Assembly (NCBI RefSeq): GCF_000165425.1
Contig: NW_001799638.1
Coordinates: forward strand, 186,001 to 250,000
DNA: 64,000 nucleotides
Reading direction: 5' to 3'
DNA from: Paramecium tetraurelia
Taxonomy: Eukaryota; Ciliophora; Oligohymenophorea; Peniculida; Parameciidae
Shown: one piece after another, positions 12,012 to 23,251 of the stretch
Layout of the letters: every line of letters starts with the position of its first letter
Position numbering within the stretch: the stretch's first letter is position 1
Notes under the pieces: model-generated
Told to the model about the DNA's origin: nothing
Database searches by the model: none
What the model saw: the letters and a program-made list of their open reading frames with translations, nothing else
Program-made: the position numbers and the translations under genes

Positions 12012-15000
12012 TCATTATCCTAAACACAATTTAAACCATTAGTTCTCACCATCAGCCAACAATTATTCAAACTATTCCTATTATTTTTGGCTCCTCATTT
12101 TAGATCGTTCATTACTCTTTTTTAAACGAGATTATATCTTAAATTCCCAATCATTATTTGAAGTTTAAATCTAAATAGTTAATATATCTTACTCTTAAAT
12201 TATCACTTTACTCTTGTTCTGATAATTTAGCTAATCGATTCTATTTTTTCATATTATATTTCATTATTTATTTCTTGTATTCGCTTTCAACTGGAATAAG
12301 AGCTCTTTCTAAAGTTAATTTAATTTGTTATCTTTCATCCTACAATTTATCACTGAAAAATAAGGTTAGAAATTGATCTACAGTCATGTTCTGAGAAAAT
12401 GCTGCATCTGTTTCTGGTGAGTTAGATCTTTAATTTTTTTGATCATCTTAATCAAAACATTTTAAACTTTTGCTTGATTTTCTCAGCATTTGAGGATAAA
12501 AGAAACTAATCAATTAATCATTTTGAAGAAGCTTACTTACATACCTTCTATTATCCTCTATTGATGAAATATCGTATTTTAAAATCTTAATAATTAAGAG
12601 TGTTAAACCGAAATGATCCTTGTGTTAAATTAATCTCTACAATAAATAAGCCATGCAATGAGATTCTTTAAAGTTTCTACTGTTACATAATTAAGCAAAA
12701 GGAACTCCTGATAGAATATCCATTAACTATTAAGGTTCCATTTTATATTTTATTATTTACAATGCCAAATTGTCTCTAAATTCAAATAGATTCAGCTGCT
12801 TTAATACTGATCGTATTTCTGGTGAATTTTTAGATGCCATCAAATTGATTATCTGGAACAATAAAATATCAATTTCTTCATTAAAACCAACTAATTCCTC
12901 GAAATTCTTTACTAAAAAGTCGAAATTTTTTAAATAGGTCATGTAATCATTTTTAATTACTGGATTTTATAATAAATCTTTTAAATAGTCTATTAATATA
13001 TGAGATGCATCATCATGTCTCTTTAAAATATCAATAATCTTCAATTTGGTAGATTTACTCAAATCATATTAAATGATTGTTCTTATTATTTTATATATCT
13101 GCTATAGAATTCTCTTATCCGTATTTTACAATAACATACATAAACTCTAAATAATATTAGAATCTAATAAAGTAGCTAAATTTTAATTATCCAAAATAGA
13201 TTCAAATATTTTCAAAACTTCTATTATGTAACTTTGAGAATTATTTTTGCCTAACATCAAAAAAAATAACTCCAATGATTCTAAATTTGTTATGTGTTAA
13301 ATGGGTTGCTTATTTTCTAAATATTGTTTCTGAGTTTTTTAGATGATTTCTGCAAACTCACTTCTCCCCATTACTGAAGAAACATTGCTACTATTTTCAG
13401 TGTAAAGGAGATGATAACTGTCAAAATTCCAAAACACAAGCTTGTATACTGTATTACATAATTAATTTGAAAACTCTTCTGCATTTATTAGCTTCTATAT
13501 CAATTGAAAAAACTTCTATTTATTACCATAAATGGGATTCTAATGATATTATCATAATAAATACCTTTATCTTGTTGCTTTTAGCATTCAGTAAGTATAA
13601 TATATTTGATAATTTAATGCTTTGCTCCTTTGTTGTTTCATATTAAAGGGTAGCAAACGAGTTTGTTAAATATTCTCCGTTGATCATTTTATCAAGTACT
13701 TTGTCTTAAAACATACTATGAATTGATAACAAACTGAGAATATCACTCATCGTCGCTCCATAATTTTATTCGTTTAATTTTTTTATTGTTTCTCCTGAAA
13801 ATACAAAATCGAACCATTACTCTAAATCCACTTTGTTTAAGTATATTTCTATATATTAAATTAAAACAGGGTAGAGATTTACCATATCGAAATAATATGG
13901 CAAATTCTTGCAAATCGAAATAAGCATATTTACTATTAATTCTTAATTTTTAAAATCATTTTACTTTAGAAATTATATAAGATTTTCAATCACAAGAGTG
14001 TTTTCATCTAGCAGTTTGATTTTGAAAAAAAAGTGGGAAATACATTATAAATATTATGGATTTAACTTTGAAATATCCATTAAGAATTCCAATAGAGGAG
14101 TTATTGGATTGAGTGGTTGCTACTCTAAAGCATTCCACATTTCATATTGAGAATAGATTAAATATATGACCATTTAAGGTTCTATTTTTAAATCGTTATG
14201 CCTCATGATCCCTGCAAGTGAATTAAACATTACTTAATTCAAACGGAATTATAAATGAGCAATTGCCAAATTGCTTTTTTCATTGTATTCAAAATCAAAT
14301 AGTTCTAGAATCTACTTACTTTGAATTAATTTGAGATTTGGTTTGATTAAATTCATAAATTACTCACATCTATTTTAACTAACCATATTTTTAAATATAT
14401 CTACTTCCTGTTTTTATACATTGTGCTCGCATCCTAAAAACTTATTAATAATTTCAACTATTTATATAAAAAACACATAATTAGATTAATCCTTAGCATC
14501 TTGCATATTGTTTTTTTTGGCTTACAAAAATGTATGATATATTTTATCAAAGATAATACTGAAATTTCGAAATGCCAATTCACTTTAATGGTCGAAGGAA
14601 TTCATGTATCTGCATTTTTTACTCATTTTAATTTCTATCATTTTGAATGCAAATCCAACAATCTATTTAAATTTTTCAATGTCATCAATAAATAAAATGG
14701 CTAATTAACTTTAAATAGCTTCAAATTCAAGACTATAAAATCCTTCTAATGAATTTAATTATTCATAAAGTTGAAATAGTTATTGACATATTTCATCGGA
14801 CTATTGAAATTTAACTTTTACTAAAATGTTTTTAAAATTAGTAAACATATACTCATTATCAATGTTGCAGAACTTCTCAGAAATTTAATCAGATGATAAG
14901 TATTATCTGATTTGAATGATGGCTAAATAATAGTACAATTTTAATCTCTTTGCAATTATAACATTCTTCCAATTCATATTTAAAACTTCAACAATGATAT

Positions 15001-16434
15001 TTAGAATTTTGTCCTGTTATATAGGTAATAATTCAAGCATCAAAGTGAATGCATCCAAATCATCAATCTCTGTTTCTGTTGTTGATATTTGTTTTAAGAA
15101 ATTATAGAACTATTATTAAAATTATTCATCTTATAAATCCTTATGGCTGATAAAATCGCTTAATATTTGATAACCGTTCACTCTTTTAAACTCTATTTTA
15201 TTTCTCGCATTATTTTAAAGAATTTGCTAAACAGTTTGAAGCAAATCAACTTAAACTTCAGATGTGGCTTTTTCAAGTGTTTCTAATATGGCCTTGAATC
15301 CACCTTAAAGAACTTGAAATTCTTTAAGTATGTCTTCAGACTAAGATCTTTCAGATTGAGTCAGTGATAAGGCAAGTCTTTCTGGAGGAGTGCTGCTAAT
15401 ACTGATAATTTTTTCATAAATTTCATTTTTATTCTGATCCTAATCTGAAGTTGATCTACTTATTGATTGAGAATTCATATAGAAACTTAAATCAACTTCG
15501 AAGATAGATTGCAAACTTATCTATTGCTCTATTGCTTATTATAAGGTTAAAATTTCCTTCTTTTCTACAGAAAACTATTTTATACTCTACTGCTTATTAT
15601 TTTGAGTGGGAAGAAACACTTTGGAGAGTTCTAATTTAATGTTAATTATGAGTTATACCTTGAAATGCAAAGGATCTCAATGACCCTGCTATTTTACTGA
15701 ATTTTTATTTTATTGTTTATTCTTGACTATCCTCTACATTACATATCACAACTTGATTTATATCTTCTATAAGTAAAAAATGCAAGAGCGCCTTAGATAT
15801 TACTCGATTTAGTTGTGGATCTTTATTCATCAATATTGAGAGCAATTTGTGGAATCCTTATTATTCAAAAAATTCAATCCTTTAGTTGAGATTCTCTGAA
15901 AATAAAACCTTAGTTAAAAAAACATTTATACGATCAGCTTTATGATAAGAACCTTAGATTCAGTTTTCTATGCTTTTTCAATTAAATTCAGAAAATCGGA
16001 CAATACATTATGGGAATTTTCAACACTTTTACGATACTTTGGTTCTCTCAAAATTTATTCAGCCAATTAAATGCATTATTCCATAATGTCCTAAACCAAT
16101 TGCCCTTGGTCTGCATTTCTAAAGATTAGTTTAAACAAAATATAACCTTTTTTAGATTTCAGGAAATTTATTCAAATAATCCAATATTACTACCAAGACT
16201 TAATTAGCATCACCTAAGATGACTTCTAACTGTTGATCATTGCTTTTTAAAAAATTCTTAATTGTTATGTTTGCCTATTCTAGAAATTGTTAAAATCTTT
16301 TAGTAAAATTCATATTACTTCTTGAGTGTTTGTGGATCCTCAGACAAATTTGAAACTTTCTTGTAATCCTCCCATAGATCTTTCAGACGCTTTTAAAGTG
16401 TATAGTTTTTCCATTTTTATTTAATAGTGTCCAT
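12012..16434 (-). CDS. large alpha-solenoid protein, possibly the N-terminal half of a BEACH-type protein
   Basis: Start ATG 16434, stop TGA 12012, about 1,440 aa with several short introns (clear example 22 nt at 12171-12192). The sequence is almost wholly helical with armadillo/HEAT-like periodicity. Blocks such as EFFEQQGFHKLLSILM and KIEFKRVNGYQILSDFI resemble the concanavalin/ARM region of large BEACH proteins (LvsA/WDFY3/neurobeachin). The last 50 residues (SNERSKMRSQ..., ENQWFKL) recall the segment before a PH-BEACH module. No PH, BEACH or WD40 region follows; the frame stops. If the family guess is right, a trafficking or autophagy role would follow. A generic scaffold is equally possible. 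Confidence 0.6.
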
Positions 16435-16575
16435 AATTTATATAAATATATAAACTCCATATAACTTGCAAATTAATGAAACTAGTTTAACAAAAAAACA
16501 AATTGCTTTCAAAAATGCGTGAAATAAATTATTACTTAATATTATAATAAATTTTATTGCTTTTAATCATTAAAA

Positions 16576-17813
16576 ATGGCTTCCTATAGAGATCCTGTTT
16601 ATGGAATCAATAATAAACCTGCATTTGATCAAATTAGATATCCCTCGAACACAGACGTTAATACTTAATATACATAAAAACCTTTGGGTACAGAATAAGG
16701 ACCAGGATTACCAATGTAATTTGGATAGGCATCTGCAAGAGCCTATGCTTAAGAAGTAAAATCCAAATCCACTAAAATAGTTCTAATTATCACCAGAAAT
16801 TTAAGCATTAAATAAACAATAACAATTTTAATCACCGAATCAAGGACCTCCAATTGTATAAAATATTGTCCAACCATAACCTATATACTAAGAAATCCAA
16901 CACTATGATAAGCCAGTTAAGGTAGTACCTCGAATTGATATTGAAGAGCCATGGAGAAGTATAATTCAATATTGATCATAGATAAATGTACATTCTTAGA
17001 AAGATAAATATATGATTTGCAATAAGAAAATTTTAGATTAAAATCATAAAATATTGCATCTGAAAAGATCAGTTATTTTGAAGATACAGGAAGAGTTAAT
17101 CAATTAATGCAAGAAGTGGATAGACTCAATAAGACTATTATTGATTTGAATTCAGAAATCGATTAATGGGGATTGAGATACTCAAGCTTAGAAACTCAAT
17201 TGAAAACCAGATCTAATGTTGAAATGGAAGTTGAAAGAATGAAGAGAGCTGTCCAAGATAATGACAACATTGTCTAAGTTGAAATGAATAGACTAAGAGA
17301 GTAATTAGATTAATGGTAGAGAAGATGCTAATCACTTGAGTCTTAGAGTTTTGAAGCCTAAAACTTTATGGCTAAGTCAAGAACAAAAGATTAAAATATT
17401 TGTAATATTTGTTATTGACTTTTAGTCAATTTATAATCAGATTTAAAAAAAGCAGAACTGAATTTGAAGTTAAAATAAGATGATTTGGATACTGTTTAAT
17501 AAAAATTGAATAGATTGGAAAAAATAGTTCGAGAGACTGAATATTAAAACCAAGAAATCACTAAGTATAATATAACTTAAATTTGTTTAGTCTTAGAAAA
17601 ATCATTGATGATAGGAATAAGGAAATAGAAATATTAAGAAGATAAAGTTAATCATAATATTCAAGCTAAAATTTGAAGGATTTGGAAAGCAAGGTTTCAC
17701 TGTTTTAGAATGAATGTAATAGATTAAATGAACTATTAAATCATAAGGAGCAGGAACTTTAATTATATAGAGATTAATTAAAGAGGCAATCTCATTACAG
17801 TAATAAATAATGA
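16576..17813 (+). CDS. coiled-coil protein with Pro/Gln-rich head, 379 aa
   Basis: Four introns (25, 23, 24 and 26 nt) leave an exact multiple of three. Residues 1-110 are Pro/Gln-rich (KPLGTEQGPGLPMQFG) and end in DIEEPWRSI. Residues about 115-379 form a long uninterrupted coiled coil with heptads such as RVNQLMQEVDRLNKTIIDL. There is no signal peptide or transmembrane segment. This head-plus-rod design is common in ciliate cytoskeletal and basal-body proteins, but I cannot assign a named family. Confidence 0.75.
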
Positions 17814-18104
17814 CTTAGATTTAATCAAAATTTTATCGATTTTCATTGTAATAATCAATATCTTAATTTATCATAAAAATAAATTATATTTACTTAAATT
17901 AAGACTTTTTTATTCTAAATATTCCCTTAATAAACTTATTTATATTTAATTAAAATAAAATTAATCTGATTGACACATCCCCCTGGTGCTCTTTTGAGAT
18001 CTAATTTTATTAATTGAAGAGTTGATGTTCTTTTCTGATAAATAAAATATTTAAATAACTAAATGATAGCTTTATAAAATAATTTAGTTTAATTTAGATT
18101 AATG

Positions 18105-19435
18105 TCATGATAATATCAATAATAATAACAACATCAAAACTATGATTTAATGGCTCTAATTCTCTACAATATTTTCTTTGATTGAACATTAACAAACTCC
18201 ATCAATGCATCTTTCGCAAACTCCCTTTGAAATATAAAAACTAATTGAATATATAATAACTATATACCCATAGGTGCATTTAAGACATATATTTGAATCA
18301 ACGCATCTTTCACAACCAGTACCACATCCTTGACATGAGAATCCATTAAAAAAATAAGCAGTAGCACATTAATTACAAAATGAAGGTCCCGAACATTATA
18401 AACAGTTATCACCACATGGACTGCATGCACCATTTTTAATATAATAACCACTTTCACAAGTAGTACATGCAGTTTCATTTTATACTTAACAATTTTTGAT
18501 TGAATTGGCAGTGCAAACTCCATTTTTAATAAAGTATCCTGGTTTACATTCAACACAATGTCCTGGAGTATCACATTATTTACAATTGATATCACAAGCA
18601 ATGCAGGTTTAATTAAGTAAATAAAACTTGGATGCACATTTAGTACATTTAGTTCTATCATCTTAGTGACAACTTTCACAATTGATATCTGGACAACCTA
18701 GACATTAATTATCTGTTGTTAAGACATAACCTGTTTGACAATCGGTACATGTATTTTCAGAACATTTCTTACAATTTGGAGTGCAAAATTCACATAGCTT
18801 AGTTTCTTTCAAGACATAGGCATCTTCACAACTAGTACAGGTGAAATCGTCATCACATTTTAGACATCCAGTTGGACATTTTGTACATTGTTCTCCAACT
18901 AGATAATATCTATCAATGCAAGTATCACAGACAAATAATGATTCTTCAACCTACGTACAACTTTTACAGCCATATGGACAATCTTTACAAACTATACAAA
19001 TTCATAATTATTCTGTCTTACTTCCTTTTTCTACATAGAAAGCATCTGCACATTGTGAACAATAATCTGCCAAAGAACAAGAAACACAATCATCCCCACA
19101 TTTCTTACAACTACCATCCTCTTGTTTGATATATCCTGTTTCGCATTTTGAACATTTAGAAAATAAACCATCAGGTTCACACACTTCACAGTTAACCTAA
19201 ATATGAAATCTTTAAGTACTGGACATCTTATGCAAGTTGAAGTGGTTGAATTAAATCTGTATCTGTCTTCACATTCATTACACAATTATGGATCACAACA
19301 ACTTTTACATCCTTTCTAGCAAGTAAAACAGAAAGAGAGATCTTAAATTTTGTATAAATAATCTGTTCCCAAACATCCAGTACTTGTGGGGAGATATTGG
19401 CCTTAAACTCCAAGCAATAATAATAATGCTATCAT
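18105..19435 (-). CDS. Cys-rich surface-type protein with signal peptide and hydrophobic tail, 416 aa
   Basis: Residues 1-16 (MIALLLLLGVQGQ) form a signal peptide. The mature part is a run of furin/EGF-like repeats with CxxC pairs roughly every 10-15 residues (CKKCGDDCVSC, CTKCPTGCLKC). The C-terminus is a short hydrophobic stretch (IIVLMLLLLLILS), as in GPI-anchored or tail-anchored proteins. Introns of 23, 30 and 27 nt fit exactly; the 30-nt one holds an in-phase TGA. The plan resembles small relatives of ciliate surface antigens or Cys-rich receptors. It probably acts on the cell or ciliary surface; the ligand is unknown. Confidence 0.75.
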
Positions 19436-19987
19436 ATTTATTAATATATATTTTATATTGGGTTTTAAATTTATTCTCAACCTATTAAACATCCTTCAAA
19501 ATTTAATAGAAAATCTATTTCATTATTACAACAACAAACTAATTCTTTATTAATAGAATTTTTTTGAACATTCTTAGTAACCCAAATAAAAGGAAGAAAT
19601 TATTTTGATAATCCATCATTAAATATGAGTAGGGAAGTTTAAGAGAGTCTCTATTACTATAGAAAACCATGATAAATAGTTCAATAAAGTAAATAACTAG
19701 AAATTCTGACACTAACAAAAATTGTATTGGAAACAATATTTTGTTTATCTACAATAAATGTTAGATCTTATCTTTGAAAAATTTATGTTACAAGAAAATA
19801 GCAAATAATCCATTAATATTTAATATAAGTTAATAATTTAGTTGATCATTGAAATTAACAATTAATAAATAATGGTAGATCTTTCCTTCTCTCTAATTGA
19901 TATTTGAAGAGATTTTAGTGTTTACTTTTATTATTTTAAAAAGTAATCTAATTTTTCTAAAGTATATATGAATTTCATCAAAAATAT
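19436..19987. other. intergenic spacer
   Basis: About 550 bp, AT-rich, between a leftward gene and a rightward pseudogene. A reverse frame at 19539-19736 encodes a hydrophobic 65-residue peptide. It has no neighbours in frame and no supporting features, so I do not call a gene. Confidence 0.5.
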
Positions 19988-21745
19988 ATGATGAGATCTT
20001 TAATATCAAGGTTAAACAATAAAAAATCATCAAAAAATATTTAATTAAATTTGAATGAGAGTTTTAAATCAATATTTTCAAATCCAATATTTTTATATTA
20101 AAATACATCTAATACCTTAGTACAAATTTCCTAAAAATAATATTTCTGAACCTGAATTGGAAGAAAACTTTGAGAAAAATGAAAACCCTATTTTTATTAT
20201 TGATGAACCCATTCGAAAAGGAGAATCTTGAATCATTTATGAAACAAAAGAAATAGCTATCAGAATGCCTTATATAAAGCAAATTTATCAAATAGAACCA
20301 ATTAGATAAGAAAATAAATAAGACATACTATGATTTAAAATTAATGAATTAAATACATAAAATTTTATTCCAAGTTTTAAGTCAAATTGCCTTAACAGCA
20401 GTAGTCAAAAAAAGAAGAGTGTTCCAAAAAAAGTAGAGAGTGGTCAATCTGCTGAATATAAAATCAATACAAATAGAGAGTAATCCTTATTTATTAAATA
20501 CAGAATAGAATTGATAACAAGGCTAACACTCCAGAAATGATTAGAACTTTAAATACCAACTTTAGTCCTCCAATAAAATATACAGACATTCTCAAAACCA
20601 TTAAATAAAGCAGCCATAATTAGCCATCTAAAATTCAAATTAGTAATAGAACGTAGAAAAGTTAGTCTATGATGTCGATTTTGATTAAGCAAAGAATAGA
20701 GTTTCTTCTTAATTCAAATCCCCCAAAGAAGTGACTCCAACCAAAAAGCACACTTAAACAATTTTCGGTAATCATAGAGATTGAAAATTAAAAATCAATA
20801 TCTAACTACTTATAAGAAGATGACATAAGAAATATCAAATAAGAATTTAAAACTTAGTGATGTTGATATAAATAGATTAAAGAACTAAAACATAGCAAAA
20901 TGAAAAGTAAAAATAGGTATAAAAAATCATTCAAAAGATGCTTTAGAAAAAAAAAAATCCAAAATGGAGATAATTACTAAACCATATTTTGATAAGAATC
21001 TCCAAGTTGCGTTAACCAAACAGATTCCATCAAGATAATCATTTTCTCCTACGATTCAACTAACAAAAACTGAATATAATGCACTTGGTCACTCCTCTTC
21101 AACCCATATAAGTGAAGTTTAAAATGTAAATTTGGCAGCCGTTCTAGTAATCTTAAATTAGATTTTAATTTGGCCAATTTTTAAAGAAGCAAAGTATTCT
21201 TAGACATCAGTTATAGATTTCTTGAGAGAAGTGTTTTTCAGCAGACATCTCCATATCAATTACAATATAAAATTGAATTTCAAGAGCAAAACGACTATTT
21301 TAAAACTAAATTCTGTGATCACTTAAATCTAACTTAGAATTCTTTAAAAATTGTTCACAAGTGACCTTAAAAATCCTTTGACACAAAAATTATTAAATCC
21401 TCCAAAATGGCCTCCCCTTTCATCTGATAAAATTAAAACTCTAATTTTTGAACTTGATGAAACATTAATCCTACAGATTATATGACTAATATTCATATTC
21501 CAAATGAACCAGAAACAGAAGTATACTAATTTAAAGATTGGATAATGGTATTCCAATTATTCCCTTTGAAGAAAACAAAAAGGATAAGGAATTAAACTAT
21601 ATGGCGGACTATCTAATTAAATGTGAAAAATAATTAAATTGGCTCTTGTACCACAAACAACACTTTCAAAATAAACTATACCTCCAGTGCTCATTAATTG
21701 AAAAGTGTATACACAGATTATTATAAACATAAAATTATTGATTTT
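19988..21745 (+). pseudogene. FCP1/NIF-type CTD-phosphatase-like pseudogene
   Basis: A coding-like region starts at ATG 19988 but hops between all three frames with several TGA codons that no short intron explains. Near 21430-21480 it gives PPKWPPLSSDKIKTLIFELDETLI, the HAD nucleophile motif of FCP1/NIF phosphatases (normally DLDETL). The first, catalytic Asp is replaced by Glu. A deletion of a few bases follows directly, so the next conserved part (TDYMTNIHIPNEPE) is in another frame and ends at TGA near 21780. Family members dephosphorylate proteins such as the RNA polymerase II tail. This copy cannot make a whole enzyme. Confidence 0.65.
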
Positions 21746-21750
21746 AATTT

Positions 21751-23176
21751 ATGGATTTATTTTTGAATAAACCTGCCGAAGTTCCACAGAGACAATACAT
21801 TCGTCTTTTCGTAAATACAGGACAAAAATAATTCATTGCCACAGTAGATCGCACTTAATAAGTAATTGAGTAAATTTATCAATTAGAATTTGGAAGTTTA
21901 GATTGCAAATTCATTCGTGTACACTTAAAGAGAAAATCCAGATAATGAGGAAATACAGCAATTCTAAGTAAAAAATATCAAATAAAATGGCTATTTGGTT
22001 GTGATTCCTAAACAAATGTAAATTGGACATGTGCTTGATGATTAAACCTTTATCACTTGCGAAATCATTGAACCAAAAAAGAAGTCACAAGTTAAAATTG
22101 AATAAACCGACAATTAAAAAAGAAGAAATAAACATTAAAAAGAACAAAACAAATTAGTAGAAAATTTACCAGACATTTCCCCACCTAGAACTCTACCTTA
22201 ATAGCAAGAGGAAAAATAAACAAATAAATAGCCATAAAATAACTAAAATCAAAAACAATAGCAATAATAATAATAATAATAATAACCATAATAAAAAGAA
22301 TAGTTGACAAAAAAACAATTAAAATAATAAAATAAGAATAAAATAGAAGAAGAAAAAACTAAGCAACAACAAGCCTAAAATATCTAAGAATAAATATAAA
22401 ATGAAAACATAAAGGAAAATAAAGATATAAAAAATAAAGATCATTAGGCCAATAATGATTAGAAAAATTAAATTTAAGTGGAAGTTCAATAGCATGAACC
22501 ATAAAACTTGAAAGAACATCAAGAATAAACTGAGGCATTAGGAAAAAAGGAAACCAAAGAAACAACAAATCAAAACAGAGAAAAAAGCAAAGAATAAAAA
22601 GAAAATCTTTAAACTTCAGAAATCTAAATAGGATAATAATAAAAGGATGGATCAAAAAAAGAAAAATAATAACACCAAGCCTAACCTTAAGCAAGTTAAA
22701 AACCCTAAGAAAATTAATAAACAAAAGCAGTACATTAACAAAAATAGGATCTAGATGAAGAAAATAATTTTGGAATAAAAAAACTTCCTAAACTTACTTA
22801 ATCTAATGAGGATCATATAAATAATACTTAATAATAGAACGTAGATAAAGTGAAATAAGATAAGTAAACCTAGAATACTTAGTAATAAAAGCAAATTGAA
22901 AATGATAAATAGAAGTAAACTAAATAAAATAAATAATAACATCAATAACAATAACAATAATAAAATCAAAAATAATAATAATAAGCAGCTTAATAAAAAT
23001 AAAACTAATAGACAAAGAAAGTCAATAAAGTTATAAAAACAGGATATGATTCAGATGAAAATTCTGATGATCAATAGTAAGTAAAAGTCAAGGTTGTATA
23101 AAATTAGAGATAAGTTAAGAAAAATGATAAGAAATAAAGTATAGACTTTGATAATAATTTATTTGAAAACTGTTGA
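21751..23176 (+). CDS. poly-Gln/Lys-rich low-complexity protein, 466 aa
   Basis: One 25-nt intron (GTAATTGAGTAAATTTATCAATTAG) lies near the start and 467 codons, stop included, remain. Residues 1-95 are an ordinary beta-rich domain (QYIRLFVNTGQKQFIATVDR ... GYLVVIPKQMQIGHVLDD). The remaining 370 residues are almost only Gln, Lys, Asn and Glu, encoded by long TAA/TAG/CAA runs. The last 45 residues turn acidic-basic (TGYDSDENSDD). No domain is recognised. The low-complexity tail suggests an unstructured interaction region. It starts 5 bp past the pseudogene tract. Confidence 0.65.
22261..22286 (+). repeat. TAA trinucleotide microsatellite
   Basis: About seven consecutive TAA triplets after CAA, read as a poly-Gln run within the low-complexity protein. 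Similar shorter runs recur near 22930-22985. Confidence 0.85.
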
Positions 23177-23251
23177 AATATAGGGTCCTGTAATTAATTA
23201 ATAATAATATTAATATTTAATTTTCCTTAATAAATATAACAATATAATTTT

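Noticed and set aside
22319-22969. Reverse frames encoding very hydrophobic, Leu/Phe-rich peptides at 22319-22969
   Set aside because: They are the antisense of the poly-Gln/Lys coding region, where TTA/TTG/TTT triplets arise automatically.
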